From AA29 sp041481445 (GTDB lineage Bacteria > Acidobacteriota > Vicinamibacteria > Fen-336), in contig JBGPBV010000117.1 in NCBI GenBank assembly GCA_041481445.1, forward strand, positions 1 to 22,622: a DNA stretch of 22,622 bases, given 5' to 3'. Below are positions 1 to 8,725 of this stretch, piece by piece. The notes beneath the pieces are model-generated. The model was not told the origin of the DNA, searched no databases, and saw only the letters and a list, made by a program, of their open reading frames with translations. Position 1 is the first letter of the stretch, and each line of letters begins with the position of its first letter. The position numbers were made by a program, and so were the translations under genes.

Positions 1-60
1 AGCCGATCTCGGAGACCTTCGGCCCCGCCCTTCCCAGCGGTCGGTATTGCATGCGCCGGA

Positions 61-1164
61 TTATCGCGCGGCGGGCAAGCCCGGGAGCCACCCGCGGTCC
101 CGGACGAGGCGATCGATCGCCTCCGCGATCAAGGCGTGGGCAGCGGAGTTGGGATGGCGGTCCCGGTCGAAACGCAGCGGCGGGGCGGCAGCGTCGGCGT
201 AGTAGCGGGCCACCATGGGGGCCAGGTCGAGCAACGCGAGGTTGGACGCGTGCACGTCCTCGATCGCGGCGGTCAGGGGCGGGGGAATGGTGTTGGTCGA
301 GCCCCGCTCGAAGTACGGGATGTTCACGACGATCAGGGGCGCACCCACGGACGCGGCCGCCCCGGCCATGTCGGAGAGGAGCCGCGCGAGGATCCGCTCG
401 CGCGTGACGGGGTCGTCGGGCGCCTCCGGGCGCGGCGTGCGCAGCAAGCGCGCCGCCTCCGCCTCGCCCGCGGCCAGGACCTGGCGCGGGCCGATGGACT
501 TGGCGAAGAAGAAGTCCTCCCAGAAGCGCCGGTTGACCGCGAAGAGCCGCGGATCGGGACGGCGGATCACCGGCGTGCCGTCGCCCTCCAGGCCCATGTA
601 CGAGAAGGGCAGGCACAGGGGTCCGTAGGCGGGCGCGCAGGGGGAGATGTTGCGCTTCATGTGGTCGGCGATGAACCCGTAGACCACGAGCCGCGGCCGC
701 AGGTCGAGGCCGCGCCGGAGCATCTGGAGGGATTGCACGGTCCCGTAGGCGGAGAAGGCGAGGTTGGCCGCGGGCACGCCCCAGCGCGCGGAGAGGCGAG
801 AGGTGTAGGTGTCCTCGTTCTCCACGCCGTGCCCCCACGAGAACGAGTCGCCGACGGTGAGCAGGGAGACCTCGGGCGCGGTGCGCTCGCCGCGGCGGCT
901 CACGCGCGCACGCCGGTCGCTCGTGAACACGTGATAGGCGAGGCCGGCCCGGGGATGGCGGCGCAGGCTCGCGCCGTTCGGCACGGGCACGAACCCGATG
1001 TCCGCGTCCGCCTCGATCGGGAAGTCGCCTTCGAGGACGAGGTCCAGGTCGCGGTAGACGCGCGCCCGCCAGTACGCGTATCCGGCGAGAAGGCCCCCAC
1101 AGACGACGATCGTGAACGATGCAGTGAGAAGAGCGAGCCGCCGGCGCCGGAGCGCGGCGGTCAC
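61..1164 (-). CDS. Membrane-anchored SGNH/GDSL-like hydrolase
   Basis: The 367-residue protein has an arginine-rich N-terminus followed by one hydrophobic segment (about residues 10-32), so it is probably a signal-anchored protein with its domain outside the cytoplasm. The segment TVGDSFSWGHGVEN carries the SGNH block I with candidate nucleophile Ser107, and near the C-terminus DRHPNSAAH carries the block V Asp335/His337 pair. SGNH enzymes are esterases, lipases or carbohydrate O-acyl hydrolases; the substrate here cannot be read from the sequence. The start is GTG with only a weak upstream Shine-Dalgarno-like stretch, so the N-terminus is uncertain. The gene follows the Bax-inhibitor-like gene by 24 nt and is probably co-transcribed with it. 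Two Cys (about 176 and 184) could form a disulphide. The fold is fairly sure; the function is open. Confidence 0.75.
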   Translation of the reverse strand: MTAALRRRRLALLTASFTIVVCGGLLAGYAYWRARVYRDLDLVLEGDFPIEADADIGFVPVPNGASLRRHPRAGLAYHVFTSDRRARVSRRGERTAPEVSLLTVGDSFSWGHGVENEDTYTSRLSARWGVPAANLAFSAYGTVQSLQMLRRGLDLRPRLVVYGFIADHMKRNISPCAPAYGPLCLPFSYMGLEGDGTPVIRRPDPRLFAVNRRFWEDFFFAKSIGPRQVLAAGEAEAARLLRTPRPEAPDDPVTRERILARLLSDMAGAAASVGAPLIVVNIPYFERGSTNTIPPPLTAAIEDVHASNLALLDLAPMVARYYADAAAPPLRFDRDRHPNSAAHALIAEAIDRLVRDRGWLPGLPAAR

Positions 1165-1188
1165 GGCATGGCTCAGGGCCAGCCGTCC

Positions 1189-1917
1189 CTATCGCCGGCG
1201 GTCTTGCAGCTTGGCGAGGAGCCGCAGGATCTCGAGGTAGAGCCAGACGAGGGTGACGAGCAGGCCGAAGGCTCCGACCCACTCCATGTACTTCGGGGCA
1301 CCCATGGCCGCCCCCCGCTCGATGAAGTCGAAGTCGAGGACGAGGTTCAGGGCGGCCAGGCCCACCACGAACAGGCTGAAGCCGATCCCGATCGGCCCGC
1401 TGTCGTGGATGAACGGGATCGTCTTGCCGAAGAAGGACAGCCCCATCGACACGAGGTAGAGCACGGCGATCCCGCCGGTGGCGGCCACGATGCCGAGCTT
1501 GAAGTTCTCGCTCGGACGGATGAGGCCGCTCGAATAGGCGGCGAGGAGCACGGCCAGCGTGCCGAAGGTCAGGCCGACGGCGTTGATCACGATGCCGTGG
1601 TAGCGCGTCTCGAAGACGAGGGACAGGCCGCCGAGCAGGAGCCCCTCGAAGGCGGCGTAGAGCGGCGTGGTGTAGGGCGCGGCCACCGGCTTGAAGATCG
1701 TGACCAGCGCGGTCACCAGCCCGCCCACGAGCCCGACCAGCACGAAGGGAAGCGGGAGCACGCCGTTCCAGACGAGGGCGGCGGCGCCGATGAGGATCAG
1801 GAGCGAGAGCCCGGTCTTGTTGACCGTGCCCTGAAGGGTCATCGCTTCTGCGCCCGCCACCCGCGGGAGCCCGCGGAACGTGGTCTCCTTGAGCACGGGG
1901 TTGCCGGTCCTGAACAT
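1189..1917 (-). CDS. Bax inhibitor-1/YccA family integral membrane protein
   Basis: The 242-residue protein opens with the MFRTGNPVL motif typical of the bacterial Bax inhibitor-1/YccA-like subfamily. It then shows about seven hydrophobic helices (roughly residues 36-52, 54-73, 84-101, 107-127, 140-160, 172-195 and 212-235). Acidic residues near the sixth helix (LDFDFIERG, about 195-202) match the position of the conserved Asp pair proposed as the pH-sensing and Ca2+-leak site in the family. Known members are membrane proteins modulating ion leak or membrane protease activity; the bacterial role is poorly defined. The ATG at 1917 is preceded by GGAGGT with 7 nt spacing and a perfect TATAAT further upstream, which supports this start. 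It heads a likely two-gene operon with the SGNH hydrolase. Confidence 0.88.
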   Translation of the reverse strand: MFRTGNPVLKETTFRGLPRVAGAEAMTLQGTVNKTGLSLLILIGAAALVWNGVLPLPFVLVGLVGGLVTALVTIFKPVAAPYTTPLYAAFEGLLLGGLSLVFETRYHGIVINAVGLTFGTLAVLLAAYSSGLIRPSENFKLGIVAATGGIAVLYLVSMGLSFFGKTIPFIHDSGPIGIGFSLFVVGLAALNLVLDFDFIERGAAMGAPKYMEWVGAFGLLVTLVWLYLEILRLLAKLQDRRR

Positions 1918-1937
1918 CGTCGCTACCTCCGCCCGCG

Positions 1938-1943
1938 ATTATA
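1938..1943 (-). promoter_or_regulatory. Candidate -10 box (TATAAT) for the Bax-inhibitor operon
   Basis: On the minus strand TATAAT lies about 20 nt upstream of the start at 1917, with the GGAGGT ribosome site between them. No good -35 hexamer is visible at the usual spacing. It sits in a short divergent intergenic region shared with the subtilase gene. Confidence 0.45.
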
Positions 1944-1967
1944 CGTGTGAGCCGCCGCACGCCTCAT

Positions 1968-1997
1968 TTGACGGCGCCGCGCCGATGATCGTAGGCT
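1968..1997 (+). promoter_or_regulatory. Candidate promoter for the subtilase gene
   Basis: TTGACG (1968-1973) and TAGGCT (1992-1997) are 18 nt apart on the plus strand. Transcription would start near 2004, only a few bases before the ATG at 2008, implying a leaderless or nearly leaderless message. This agrees with the lack of a Shine-Dalgarno sequence before that ATG. It is a consensus match only. Confidence 0.35.
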
Positions 1998-2007
1998 CGC
2001 CGCTTCC

Positions 2008-3423
2008 ATGCCGTCGCGCCACGCTCCCTCGCCTTTCGCTCCTTCCGACGCGGAGGCCGACCGGCGCTTCCACTGCCCCATCTGCCACCGCTCGACGCTC
2101 GCGGACGAGCGCGTCGCCGCCACCGAGGTGGAGCCCGACCTCGTCGCGCTCGTCATCGCCAACACCCCGGGATGGGAGCCGCGGCTGGGCCTCTGCCGCG
2201 ACTGCGCGCGGCGGTTCGGGACGGCGCTGGAGGCGCTGCGCCGCCACGCCATGCTGGCGCAGGCCATGCCCATCCTGCCCACGCCCCTGCGCATCGGAGC
2301 CCCCGAGGAGTTCCGCGGACGCGGGGTCACCATCGCCTTCCTCGACGCCGGGTTCTACGCGCACCCGGACCTCGTGGAGCCCTTCGACCGCATCCTCCGC
2401 TACGCCGACATCACCAATGCGCGCCGCCGTCGCGAGGACCTGGAGCGGCCGGACCATTCGAGCTGGCACGGGATGATGACGTCGGTGGTGGCCTGCGGGA
2501 ACGGCGCCCTCTCCAACGGCTTCTACCGCGGGGCGGCCTCCGAGGCCCGCCTGGTGCTCGTGAAGGTCGGCGACGTCAGCCGCGTGACCCACGACAACAT
2601 CCGGCGCGGCCTGGAGTGGGTGATCCGGAACCGCAGGCGCTACGACATCCGCATCGTGAACGTGAGCTGCGGGGGCGACTACCAGGCCTCCTACCTCCGC
2701 GACGCCCTCTCCCAGGCCGCCGAGCGCGCCACCCGGGCCGGCATCCTGGTGTGCGCCGCCGTCGGCAACCAGGGCCACGCCCCCGGCCACCCGGTGCTGC
2801 CGCCCGCCTCCGCGCCGTCCGTGCTCACGGTAGGAGGGATGGACGACCACAACCGCCTGGCCTTCGCCGGGTACGAGATGTATCACTCGAGCTACGGCCC
2901 CACCGTGGACGGGCTCCAGAAGCCGGAGGTGATCGCGCCCGGCATCTGGGTGGCGGCGCCCATCCTTCCCGGCACGCCCACCGCGGCCCAGGCCCAGCTC
3001 CTGTCCACGCTGGCGCAGGCGCGCGACGGGGAGCTCACGGCGGTCATCGAGGCCCACCAGGGCGTGGACAGCGACCTCGACGGCGCGCTCGGCCTGGAGC
3101 CGCCGCTCATCCGCCAGCTCGTGGCCGCGAAGATGAAGGGCAACAACGTCATCTCGGGCGCGTACAAGCACGTCGACGGCACCAGCTTCGCCGCGCCCGT
3201 GGTCGCCTCCATCGCCGCGCAGATGATCGAGGCCAACCCGGCCCTGGCCCCGGAGGAGACCAAGCGGCTCCTGATCGACACCGCCCGGCGCATCCCCGGG
3301 GAGTCGGTGGACCGCCAGGGTTGGGGCGTCGTGGACGCGGAGAGGGCCGTGCAGGCGGCCATCGACGCGCGCGGGCGGCCCTCGCGGCTGGGCGCGCCGC
3401 GGAGCCGCCCTCATCCCGCCTGA
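2008..3423 (+). CDS. Cytoplasmic subtilisin-like (S8) protease with N-terminal Cys-pair segment
   Basis: This 471-residue S8-family serine protease shows the triad in order: Asp113 in IAFLDAGFYAHPDL, His154 in SSWHGMMTSVVA and Ser393 in DGTSFAAPVVAS, with the oxyanion Asn254 in AAVGNQG. The His motif is HGMMTS rather than the common HGTHVA. There is no signal peptide. Instead residues 1-70 carry two Cys pairs, C23-x2-C26 and C63-x2-C66, arranged like a zinc ribbon, followed directly by the catalytic domain without a recognisable I9 propeptide. An insertion of about 60 residues (roughly 318-385) separates the strand before the active-site Ser from the core. The enzyme probably acts inside the cell. 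The stop is 25 nt from the S9 peptidase start, so the two are likely co-transcribed. The catalytic call is firm; zinc binding is inferred. Confidence 0.9.
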   Translation: MPSRHAPSPFAPSDAEADRRFHCPICHRSTLADERVAATEVEPDLVALVIANTPGWEPRLGLCRDCARRFGTALEALRRHAMLAQAMPILPTPLRIGAPEEFRGRGVTIAFLDAGFYAHPDLVEPFDRILRYADITNARRRREDLERPDHSSWHGMMTSVVACGNGALSNGFYRGAASEARLVLVKVGDVSRVTHDNIRRGLEWVIRNRRRYDIRIVNVSCGGDYQASYLRDALSQAAERATRAGILVCAAVGNQGHAPGHPVLPPASAPSVLTVGGMDDHNRLAFAGYEMYHSSYGPTVDGLQKPEVIAPGIWVAAPILPGTPTAAQAQLLSTLAQARDGELTAVIEAHQGVDSDLDGALGLEPPLIRQLVAAKMKGNNVISGAYKHVDGTSFAAPVVASIAAQMIEANPALAPEETKRLLIDTARRIPGESVDRQGWGVVDAERAVQAAIDARGRPSRLGAPRSRPHPA

Positions 3424-3448
3424 ACGAGGCATTTCCCCGAGGAGAAGC

Positions 3449-5422
3449 ATGAAGCGAGCCTGGGCACCCCTCCTGATCCTGGCCGCCGCCGTCACCCCCT
3501 CGACCGTCCGCGCCCAGTCCGCCGAGGCACGCGCCCAGTCCGCGGACGTCGCCCCCAACGAGAACCTCGTCCTGGACGGAGTCCCCCGGATCCCCGCCGG
3601 CGTCGCGGAGGCGGTGGGCCGGTACACCGAGTTCCGGACCGCCGGCCTCGCCGCCTGGCATCCCGTCCGCCGCGAGCTGCTCATCACCACGCGCTTCGCG
3701 GACACGAACCAGGTCCACCGCGTCCGCATGCCGGGCGGGGCGCGCACGCAGCTCACGTTCTTCCCCGACCGCGTGCTGGGCGTCTCCTACGAGCCGATGG
3801 CGGGCGCCTTCTTCCTGTTCGCCAAGGACAAGGGCGGGGACGAGTTCGCGCAGCTCTACCGCTACGACGTCGAATCGGGCACGGTCACCATGCTGACCGA
3901 CGGCGGCCGGTCGCAGAACGGCGCCGTGCAGTGGTCGCACAAGGGCGACCGGATCGCCTACGCCTCCACCAGGCGCAACGGCAAGGACCGCGACGTCTAC
4001 GTGATGGATCCGCGCGACCCCGGGACCGACCGCCTGGTGCTGCAGGTCGAGGGCGGGGGGTGGTTCCCGCTGGACTGGAGCCCGGACGACACGAAGCTGC
4101 TCGTGGGGGAGGGAATCTCCGCCACCGAGAGCCACCTCTGGATCGTGGACGTGGCCGGCGGAGCCAGGACCCTGCTGACGAAGAACGAGGGCGAGCCCGC
4201 GGACTACAACGGCGGGGTGTTCTCCCACGACGGCAAGGGCGTCTACACGAGCACGGACAAGGGCTCGGAGTTCCATCGCCTGGCCTACCTCGACCTCGCC
4301 ACCGGCACGCAGACGCCGCTCTCGACGGCGATCGACTGGGACGTCGAGGGCCTGGACCTCTCGAAGGACGGCCGCACGATCGCCTTCGTCACCAACGAGG
4401 ACGGCGTCTCCGCCCTGCGGCTGCTCGACACCGCCACCGGCAAGGAGAAGCCGGCCCCGAAGCTCGGCCTGGGGGCGGGGGTGATCGGCCGCGTCGAATG
4501 GCATCCCGGCGGACGCGAGCTCGGCTTCACGTTCGCCTCCGCGCGCACGCCCTCCGACGTCTACTCGCTCGACGTCGCCACGGGCAAGGTCGAGCGCTGG
4601 ACGGAGAGCGAGACGGGCGGCCTCAACGCCGCCCAGTTCTCGGAGCCCGAGCTGGTGCGCTGGAAGAGCTTCGACGGGCGGACGATCTCGGGATGGCTCT
4701 ACAAGCCGCCCGCGCGCTTCGCGGGACCGCGGCCGCTGATCGTCAACATCCACGGCGGCCCGGAAGGGCAGTACCAGCCCGGGTTCCTGGCCCGGTCGAA
4801 CTACTACCTGAACGAGCTCGGGGTGGCCATCGTGTACCCGAACGTGCGCGGGTCCACGGGGTACGGCAAGACCTTCCTCAAGCTCGACAACGGCGTCCTG
4901 CGCGAGGACTCCGTGAAGGACATCGGCGCCCTGCTCGACTGGGCGGGGACGCGCAGGGACCTCGACCCCGCGCGCATCATGATCACGGGGGGGAGCTACG
5001 GCGGGTACATGACGCTGGCCTCCGCCACCCACTTCTCGGACCGCATCCGCTGCGCGGTCGACATCGTGGGGATCTCGAACTTCATCACCTTCATGGAGCG
5101 CACCGAGGCCTACCGGCGCGACCTGCGACGGGTCGAGTACGGCGACGAGCGGGACCCGAAGATCCACGCGTTCTTCGAGCAGATCGCCCCCCTCAACCAC
5201 GCGGACCAGATCAAGAAGCCGCTCTTCGTGGTGGCCGGCCGCAACGACCCGCGCGTGCCCTACCAGGAGGGCGAGCAGATGGTGGCCACCGTCAAGAAGA
5301 ACGGGACCCCCGTCTGGTTCCTGATGGCCAAGGACGAAGGGCACGGGTTCAGCAAGAAGCGCAACCAGGACTTCCAGTTCTACGCCACCGTGGCCTTCGT
5401 CCAGGAGTACCTGCTCAAGTAG
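3449..5422 (+). CDS. Secreted S9 family (prolyl oligopeptidase-type, S9C-like) peptidase
   Basis: The 657-residue protein has a signal peptide (about residues 1-22, ending VRA before QSA). Next comes a beta-propeller of WD40/TolB-like repeats (about 50-390; for example WSHKGDRIAYAST and WSPDDTKLLVGEG), then an alpha/beta-hydrolase domain (about 420-657). The catalytic triad is Ser516 in GGSYGGYMT, Asp600 in AGRNDPRVP and His632 in DEGHGFSK. The HGGPEGQ loop (about 435) matches the oxyanion region of the family. Such enzymes remove dipeptides or acylated residues from short peptides in the periplasm. The ATG is preceded by GAGGAG with 4 nt spacing. Length and architecture are normal for S9C dipeptidyl or acylaminoacyl peptidases; specificity cannot be assigned. 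Confidence 0.93.
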   Translation: MKRAWAPLLILAAAVTPSTVRAQSAEARAQSADVAPNENLVLDGVPRIPAGVAEAVGRYTEFRTAGLAAWHPVRRELLITTRFADTNQVHRVRMPGGARTQLTFFPDRVLGVSYEPMAGAFFLFAKDKGGDEFAQLYRYDVESGTVTMLTDGGRSQNGAVQWSHKGDRIAYASTRRNGKDRDVYVMDPRDPGTDRLVLQVEGGGWFPLDWSPDDTKLLVGEGISATESHLWIVDVAGGARTLLTKNEGEPADYNGGVFSHDGKGVYTSTDKGSEFHRLAYLDLATGTQTPLSTAIDWDVEGLDLSKDGRTIAFVTNEDGVSALRLLDTATGKEKPAPKLGLGAGVIGRVEWHPGGRELGFTFASARTPSDVYSLDVATGKVERWTESETGGLNAAQFSEPELVRWKSFDGRTISGWLYKPPARFAGPRPLIVNIHGGPEGQYQPGFLARSNYYLNELGVAIVYPNVRGSTGYGKTFLKLDNGVLREDSVKDIGALLDWAGTRRDLDPARIMITGGSYGGYMTLASATHFSDRIRCAVDIVGISNFITFMERTEAYRRDLRRVEYGDERDPKIHAFFEQIAPLNHADQIKKPLFVVAGRNDPRVPYQEGEQMVATVKKNGTPVWFLMAKDEGHGFSKKRNQDFQFYATVAFVQEYLLK

Positions 5423-5472
5423 ACTGCGCCTCCGCGCGGGCGGACGCCGGCCGCGCCGCGAGACCAAACGCC

Positions 5473-6153
5473 ATGATGACCCGCGAGGAGCTGCTCGCTC
5501 ACTACGCGCGCGTGCGCGCGCACTACCGCCAGCTCGCCCCCGCCTACAACCGGGAGGCGAACCAGACCTGCGAGGGACGCTACCGCGACATCGTCCGCCG
5601 CGTGATGAACGGGCGCGGGCGGGTCCTCGAGCTGGGCAGCGGCAGCAACGCCCTGCTCGACACCGTCGGCCCTCCGGGGTCGGTGGCCTGCGACCTCTCG
5701 ATCGACATGCTCCGGCAGCGCAAGACGATCGCCTCCACCGCGGCCGTGGTGGGCGCGGGCGAGCAGCTCCCCTTCCGCGACGCCACCTTCGACGGCGTGT
5801 ACCACATCAACGTCATCGAGCACGTGGCGGACGTGGAGGCCGTCCTGGCCGAGGGCGCGCGCGTGCTGCGGCCGGGCGGGGTGCTGGCGGCGGTGACGCC
5901 GAACGGGAACTGGGAGCGCTGGCTCGACCTCGCCGAGCGCTGGAGCATGAAGATCCCGGAGGGCCCGCACGCCTTCCTCACCAGGCGCGCCCTCGGCGCC
6001 GCGGTCGCGCGCTCGTTCGAGGTCGTCGAGCACCGGACCTTCCTCGTCTGCCCGGGAGGGCCGCCCGCCTTGAGCGCGGTCGTGGACCGCGTTCCCGGCC
6101 TGGCCGCGCTGGGCTGGGGGTTCTTCCAGTACGTGGTCGGCCATCGCCGCTGA
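5473..6153 (+). CDS. Class I SAM-dependent methyltransferase (Methyltransf_11/UbiE-like)
   Basis: The 226-residue protein has SAM-binding motif I in VLELGSGSN (51-59), the acidic ribose-binding residue Asp74 in VACDLS, the motif II-like LPFRDATFDGVY (99-110) and IEHVADVE (115-122). The post-motif VLRPGGVLAAVTPNG (131-145) is typical of Methyltransf_11. The substrate is unknown. The reading frame is open far upstream, but that part overlaps the S9 peptidase and is a shadow. The first plausible start is the paired ATG ATG at 5473/5476, with no clear Shine-Dalgarno sequence, 50 nt after the peptidase stop. A hydrophobic C-terminal stretch (about 197-221) suggests membrane association or a lipid-like substrate, which is only a guess. 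Confidence 0.87.
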   Translation: MMTREELLAHYARVRAHYRQLAPAYNREANQTCEGRYRDIVRRVMNGRGRVLELGSGSNALLDTVGPPGSVACDLSIDMLRQRKTIASTAAVVGAGEQLPFRDATFDGVYHINVIEHVADVEAVLAEGARVLRPGGVLAAVTPNGNWERWLDLAERWSMKIPEGPHAFLTRRALGAAVARSFEVVEHRTFLVCPGGPPALSAVVDRVPGLAALGWGFFQYVVGHRR

Positions 6154-6246
6154 GGACGGCCGGCCGCCCTCGAATTCCGGAACCCCGGGGACGGGCGCCG
6201 CGTTGTACCTTTCGACGAGGCCCGCGTCGGGCGAACGGAGGACCCT

Positions 6247-8715
6247 GTGGACTGGCTATCTCGGGACTTGCGCCTGGCCGGCCGTCTCCTCGCGAAGGAC
6301 AAGGGCTTCAGCGTCACCGCGATCCTGACCCTCGCCATCTGCATCGGCGCCAACGCCGCCCTGTTCTCCGTCGTCCACAACGTCCTCCTGCGTCCGCTGC
6401 CGGTGCCGGAGCCGGAGCGCATCCTCCTGATGAGCAACCAGTATCCGCGGGCGGGGGCCGACGACAGCACGAACTCCGGGGTGCCCGACTACTACGACCG
6501 CCTGCGCGAGACGAGCGTCTTCTCCGAGCAGGCCCTCTTCAGCCACAGCAGCCTGGCCATGGGACAGGACGGCCAGCCCACCCGGGTCCGCGTCGGCAAC
6601 GTGACGCCTTCGTACTTCCGGCTGATGGCGGTGCCTCCCGCCCTGGGCCGCGCGTTCACCGAGGACGAGGGTGAGGTGGGCAAGGAGAAGCGCGTGGTGC
6701 TGAGTGACGCGCTCTGGCGCTCACGGTTCGGGGCCGACCCCGCCGTGCTCGGCAAGGACCTGCGCCTGGACGGCGAGCCGTACGTGATCGTCGGCGTCAT
6801 GCCTCCGGGCTTCCAGCGCGCGGACACCGACACCGGGCTCTGGCGGGCGCTGGCCTTCACCGCCGAGCAGAAGTCCGACCAGCACCGCCACAGCAACAAC
6901 TACTGGAACGTGGGACGCCTCAAGCCCGGAGCGACCCTGGCCCAGGCCAGGGCCCAGATCGACGCGCTCAACGCCGCCAACATGGAGCGTTTCCCACAGT
7001 ACAAGGACCTGCTCGTCAACGCGGGCTTCCACACGACGGTCGAGGGCTTCGCGGCCCGTCTCGTCAAGGACGTGAAGGGCACCCTGTACCTCCTCTGGGG
7101 CGGCGCCGTGTTCGTCCTCCTCATCGGCGGCGTCAACGTCACCAACCTCGTGCTCGTGAGGGCGCGGGCCCGCCTCAAGGAGCTGGTCACGCGGATCGCC
7201 CTCGGCGCCGAAGCGCGTCACGTGGCGCGCCAGCTCGTGACGGAGAGCCTGGTCCTGAGCGGGGTGGCGGCGGTGGCGGGATTGCTGCTGGCCGCGGGCG
7301 CCCTCCGCTCCGTCGGGCTGTTCGACCTGCAGGACCTGCCCTACGGCTCGGACATCCGTATCGACTCGGCGACGGTGGTCTATGCCCTGGCCCTGTCGGC
7401 TCTCATCGGGGTCGTGATGGGCCTCATCCCGCTGTTCACGGTGCTGCCGGCGCGCCTGTCCGAGGTCCTGCGGGAGGAGGGCCGGTCGACCAGCGCCGGA
7501 CGCAAGGCGGGCGCGCTGCGCCGGGCCCTGATCGTGGGCCAGGTGGCCTTCACGTTCATCCTTCTCGTGGGCGCCGGCCTGCTCCTGGCCAGCCTGCGCA
7601 AGGTCCTGCAGGTGGAGCCCGGGTTCGTGGCCGAGCGCGTGCTGACCGCATCGGTCGCCCTGCCGCGCTCGCGCTACGCCGACGATGCCGCGCGCCGGAC
7701 GTTCACCGACGAGGCCCTGCGGCGGGTCCGCGCCCTGCCCGGCGTCGTGATCGCGGGCGCGACCGACGCCGTCCCCTTCGGGAGCAACCACAGCGACAGC
7801 GTGATCCTGGCCGAGGGATACCAGATGAAGCCGGGTGAGTCGGTGATCTCTCCCACCGCCGTCGACGCCACGCCCGGCTACTTCGAGGCCATGGGCGTCC
7901 GGCTGAAGCAGGGCCGCTTCTTCCAGGACTCCGACACCGTGCCCGGCCTGCCCGTGGTGATCGTGGACGAGACGCTGGCGAAGCGCTTCTGGCCGGGTCA
8001 GGACCCGATCGGCCGCCGACTGTACAAGCCGACCGACATCAACGACCTCCTGGCCATCAACGACAAGACCGTCTTCGTCACCGTCGTGGGCGTGATCGCG
8101 GACATCAAGCTGGCGGACCTGACCGAAGGCGGGCGCGTGATCGGGGCGTACTACTTCCCGATGGCCCAGGACACCTCGGGCCTCGTGACCTTCGCCCTCA
8201 AGACGGCGGCCCGGCCGGAGACGATGGCGGGATCCCTCCGCAACGCCGTGGCGTCGCTCGATCGCGAGCTGCCCGTCTTCGACGTGCAGACCATGGAGCA
8301 GCGGACGGACAAGTCGCTCCTCAACCGCCGCTCGCCGGCCGTGCTCGCCGGCGGCTTCGCGGTGGTCGCGCTCCTGCTGTCCGCGGTCGGCATCTACGGC
8401 GTGCTCGCCTACCTGGTGACGCAGCGGAGGAAGGAGATCGGGATCCGGATCGCGCTCGGCAGCACCTCGGCCCGGATCTTCGACCTCGTGATCCGCGAGG
8501 GCGTCTGGCTCGTCGGCACCGGCTTCGTCCTCGGCACCGCGGGCGCGCTCCTGCTCCGGAAGGTCCTCGAGGGCCAGCTCTTCGGCATCAGCGCCACCGA
8601 TCCCGCGGTGATCGCCGCCGTGGCGGGAGTCCTGGCCGCGGTCGCCCTCTCCGCCTGCGCCCTCCCCGCCCGCCGCGCCACGCGGATCGACCCCGTCATC
8701 GTCCTCGGGGAGTAG
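6247..8715 (+). CDS. ADOP-type FtsX/MacB-like ABC transporter permease
   Basis: The 822-residue protein begins DLRLAGRLLAKDKGFS, the usual opening of the ADOP (duplicated orphan permease) family. It has a duplicated architecture: TM1 (22-47), a MacB-like periplasmic core (about 48-270), an FtsX helix set (about 279-305, 332-354, 376-400), then a fifth helix (426-450), a second periplasmic core (about 455-690) and a final FtsX set (about 700-725, 748-772, 785-808). The cytoplasmic loop RRKEIGIRIALGSTSARI is the conserved FtsX coupling region. Relatives use an ATPase in lipoprotein, macrolide or peptide export, but no ATPase gene is adjacent here. The start is GTG, supported by GGAGG five bases upstream. 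The family is abundant in Acidobacteriota, which is the best taxonomic hint in the window. Confidence 0.92.
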   Translation: MDWLSRDLRLAGRLLAKDKGFSVTAILTLAICIGANAALFSVVHNVLLRPLPVPEPERILLMSNQYPRAGADDSTNSGVPDYYDRLRETSVFSEQALFSHSSLAMGQDGQPTRVRVGNVTPSYFRLMAVPPALGRAFTEDEGEVGKEKRVVLSDALWRSRFGADPAVLGKDLRLDGEPYVIVGVMPPGFQRADTDTGLWRALAFTAEQKSDQHRHSNNYWNVGRLKPGATLAQARAQIDALNAANMERFPQYKDLLVNAGFHTTVEGFAARLVKDVKGTLYLLWGGAVFVLLIGGVNVTNLVLVRARARLKELVTRIALGAEARHVARQLVTESLVLSGVAAVAGLLLAAGALRSVGLFDLQDLPYGSDIRIDSATVVYALALSALIGVVMGLIPLFTVLPARLSEVLREEGRSTSAGRKAGALRRALIVGQVAFTFILLVGAGLLLASLRKVLQVEPGFVAERVLTASVALPRSRYADDAARRTFTDEALRRVRALPGVVIAGATDAVPFGSNHSDSVILAEGYQMKPGESVISPTAVDATPGYFEAMGVRLKQGRFFQDSDTVPGLPVVIVDETLAKRFWPGQDPIGRRLYKPTDINDLLAINDKTVFVTVVGVIADIKLADLTEGGRVIGAYYFPMAQDTSGLVTFALKTAARPETMAGSLRNAVASLDRELPVFDVQTMEQRTDKSLLNRRSPAVLAGGFAVVALLLSAVGIYGVLAYLVTQRRKEIGIRIALGSTSARIFDLVIREGVWLVGTGFVLGTAGALLLRKVLEGQLFGISATDPAVIAAVAGVLAAVALSACALPARRATRIDPVIVLGE

Positions 8716-8725
8716 CCCAGGCCCG

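Noticed and set aside
3149..5467. Open frame of 772 codons on the minus strand opposite the two peptidases
   Set aside because: The opposite strand has intact catalytic triads and good ribosome sites; this frame has no recognisable domain.
3931..5472. Possible 5' extension of the methyltransferase frame
   Set aside because: The translation upstream of 5473 is Arg/Gly/Pro-rich and lies inside the S9 peptidase; the methyltransferase fold begins at the ATG pair at 5473.
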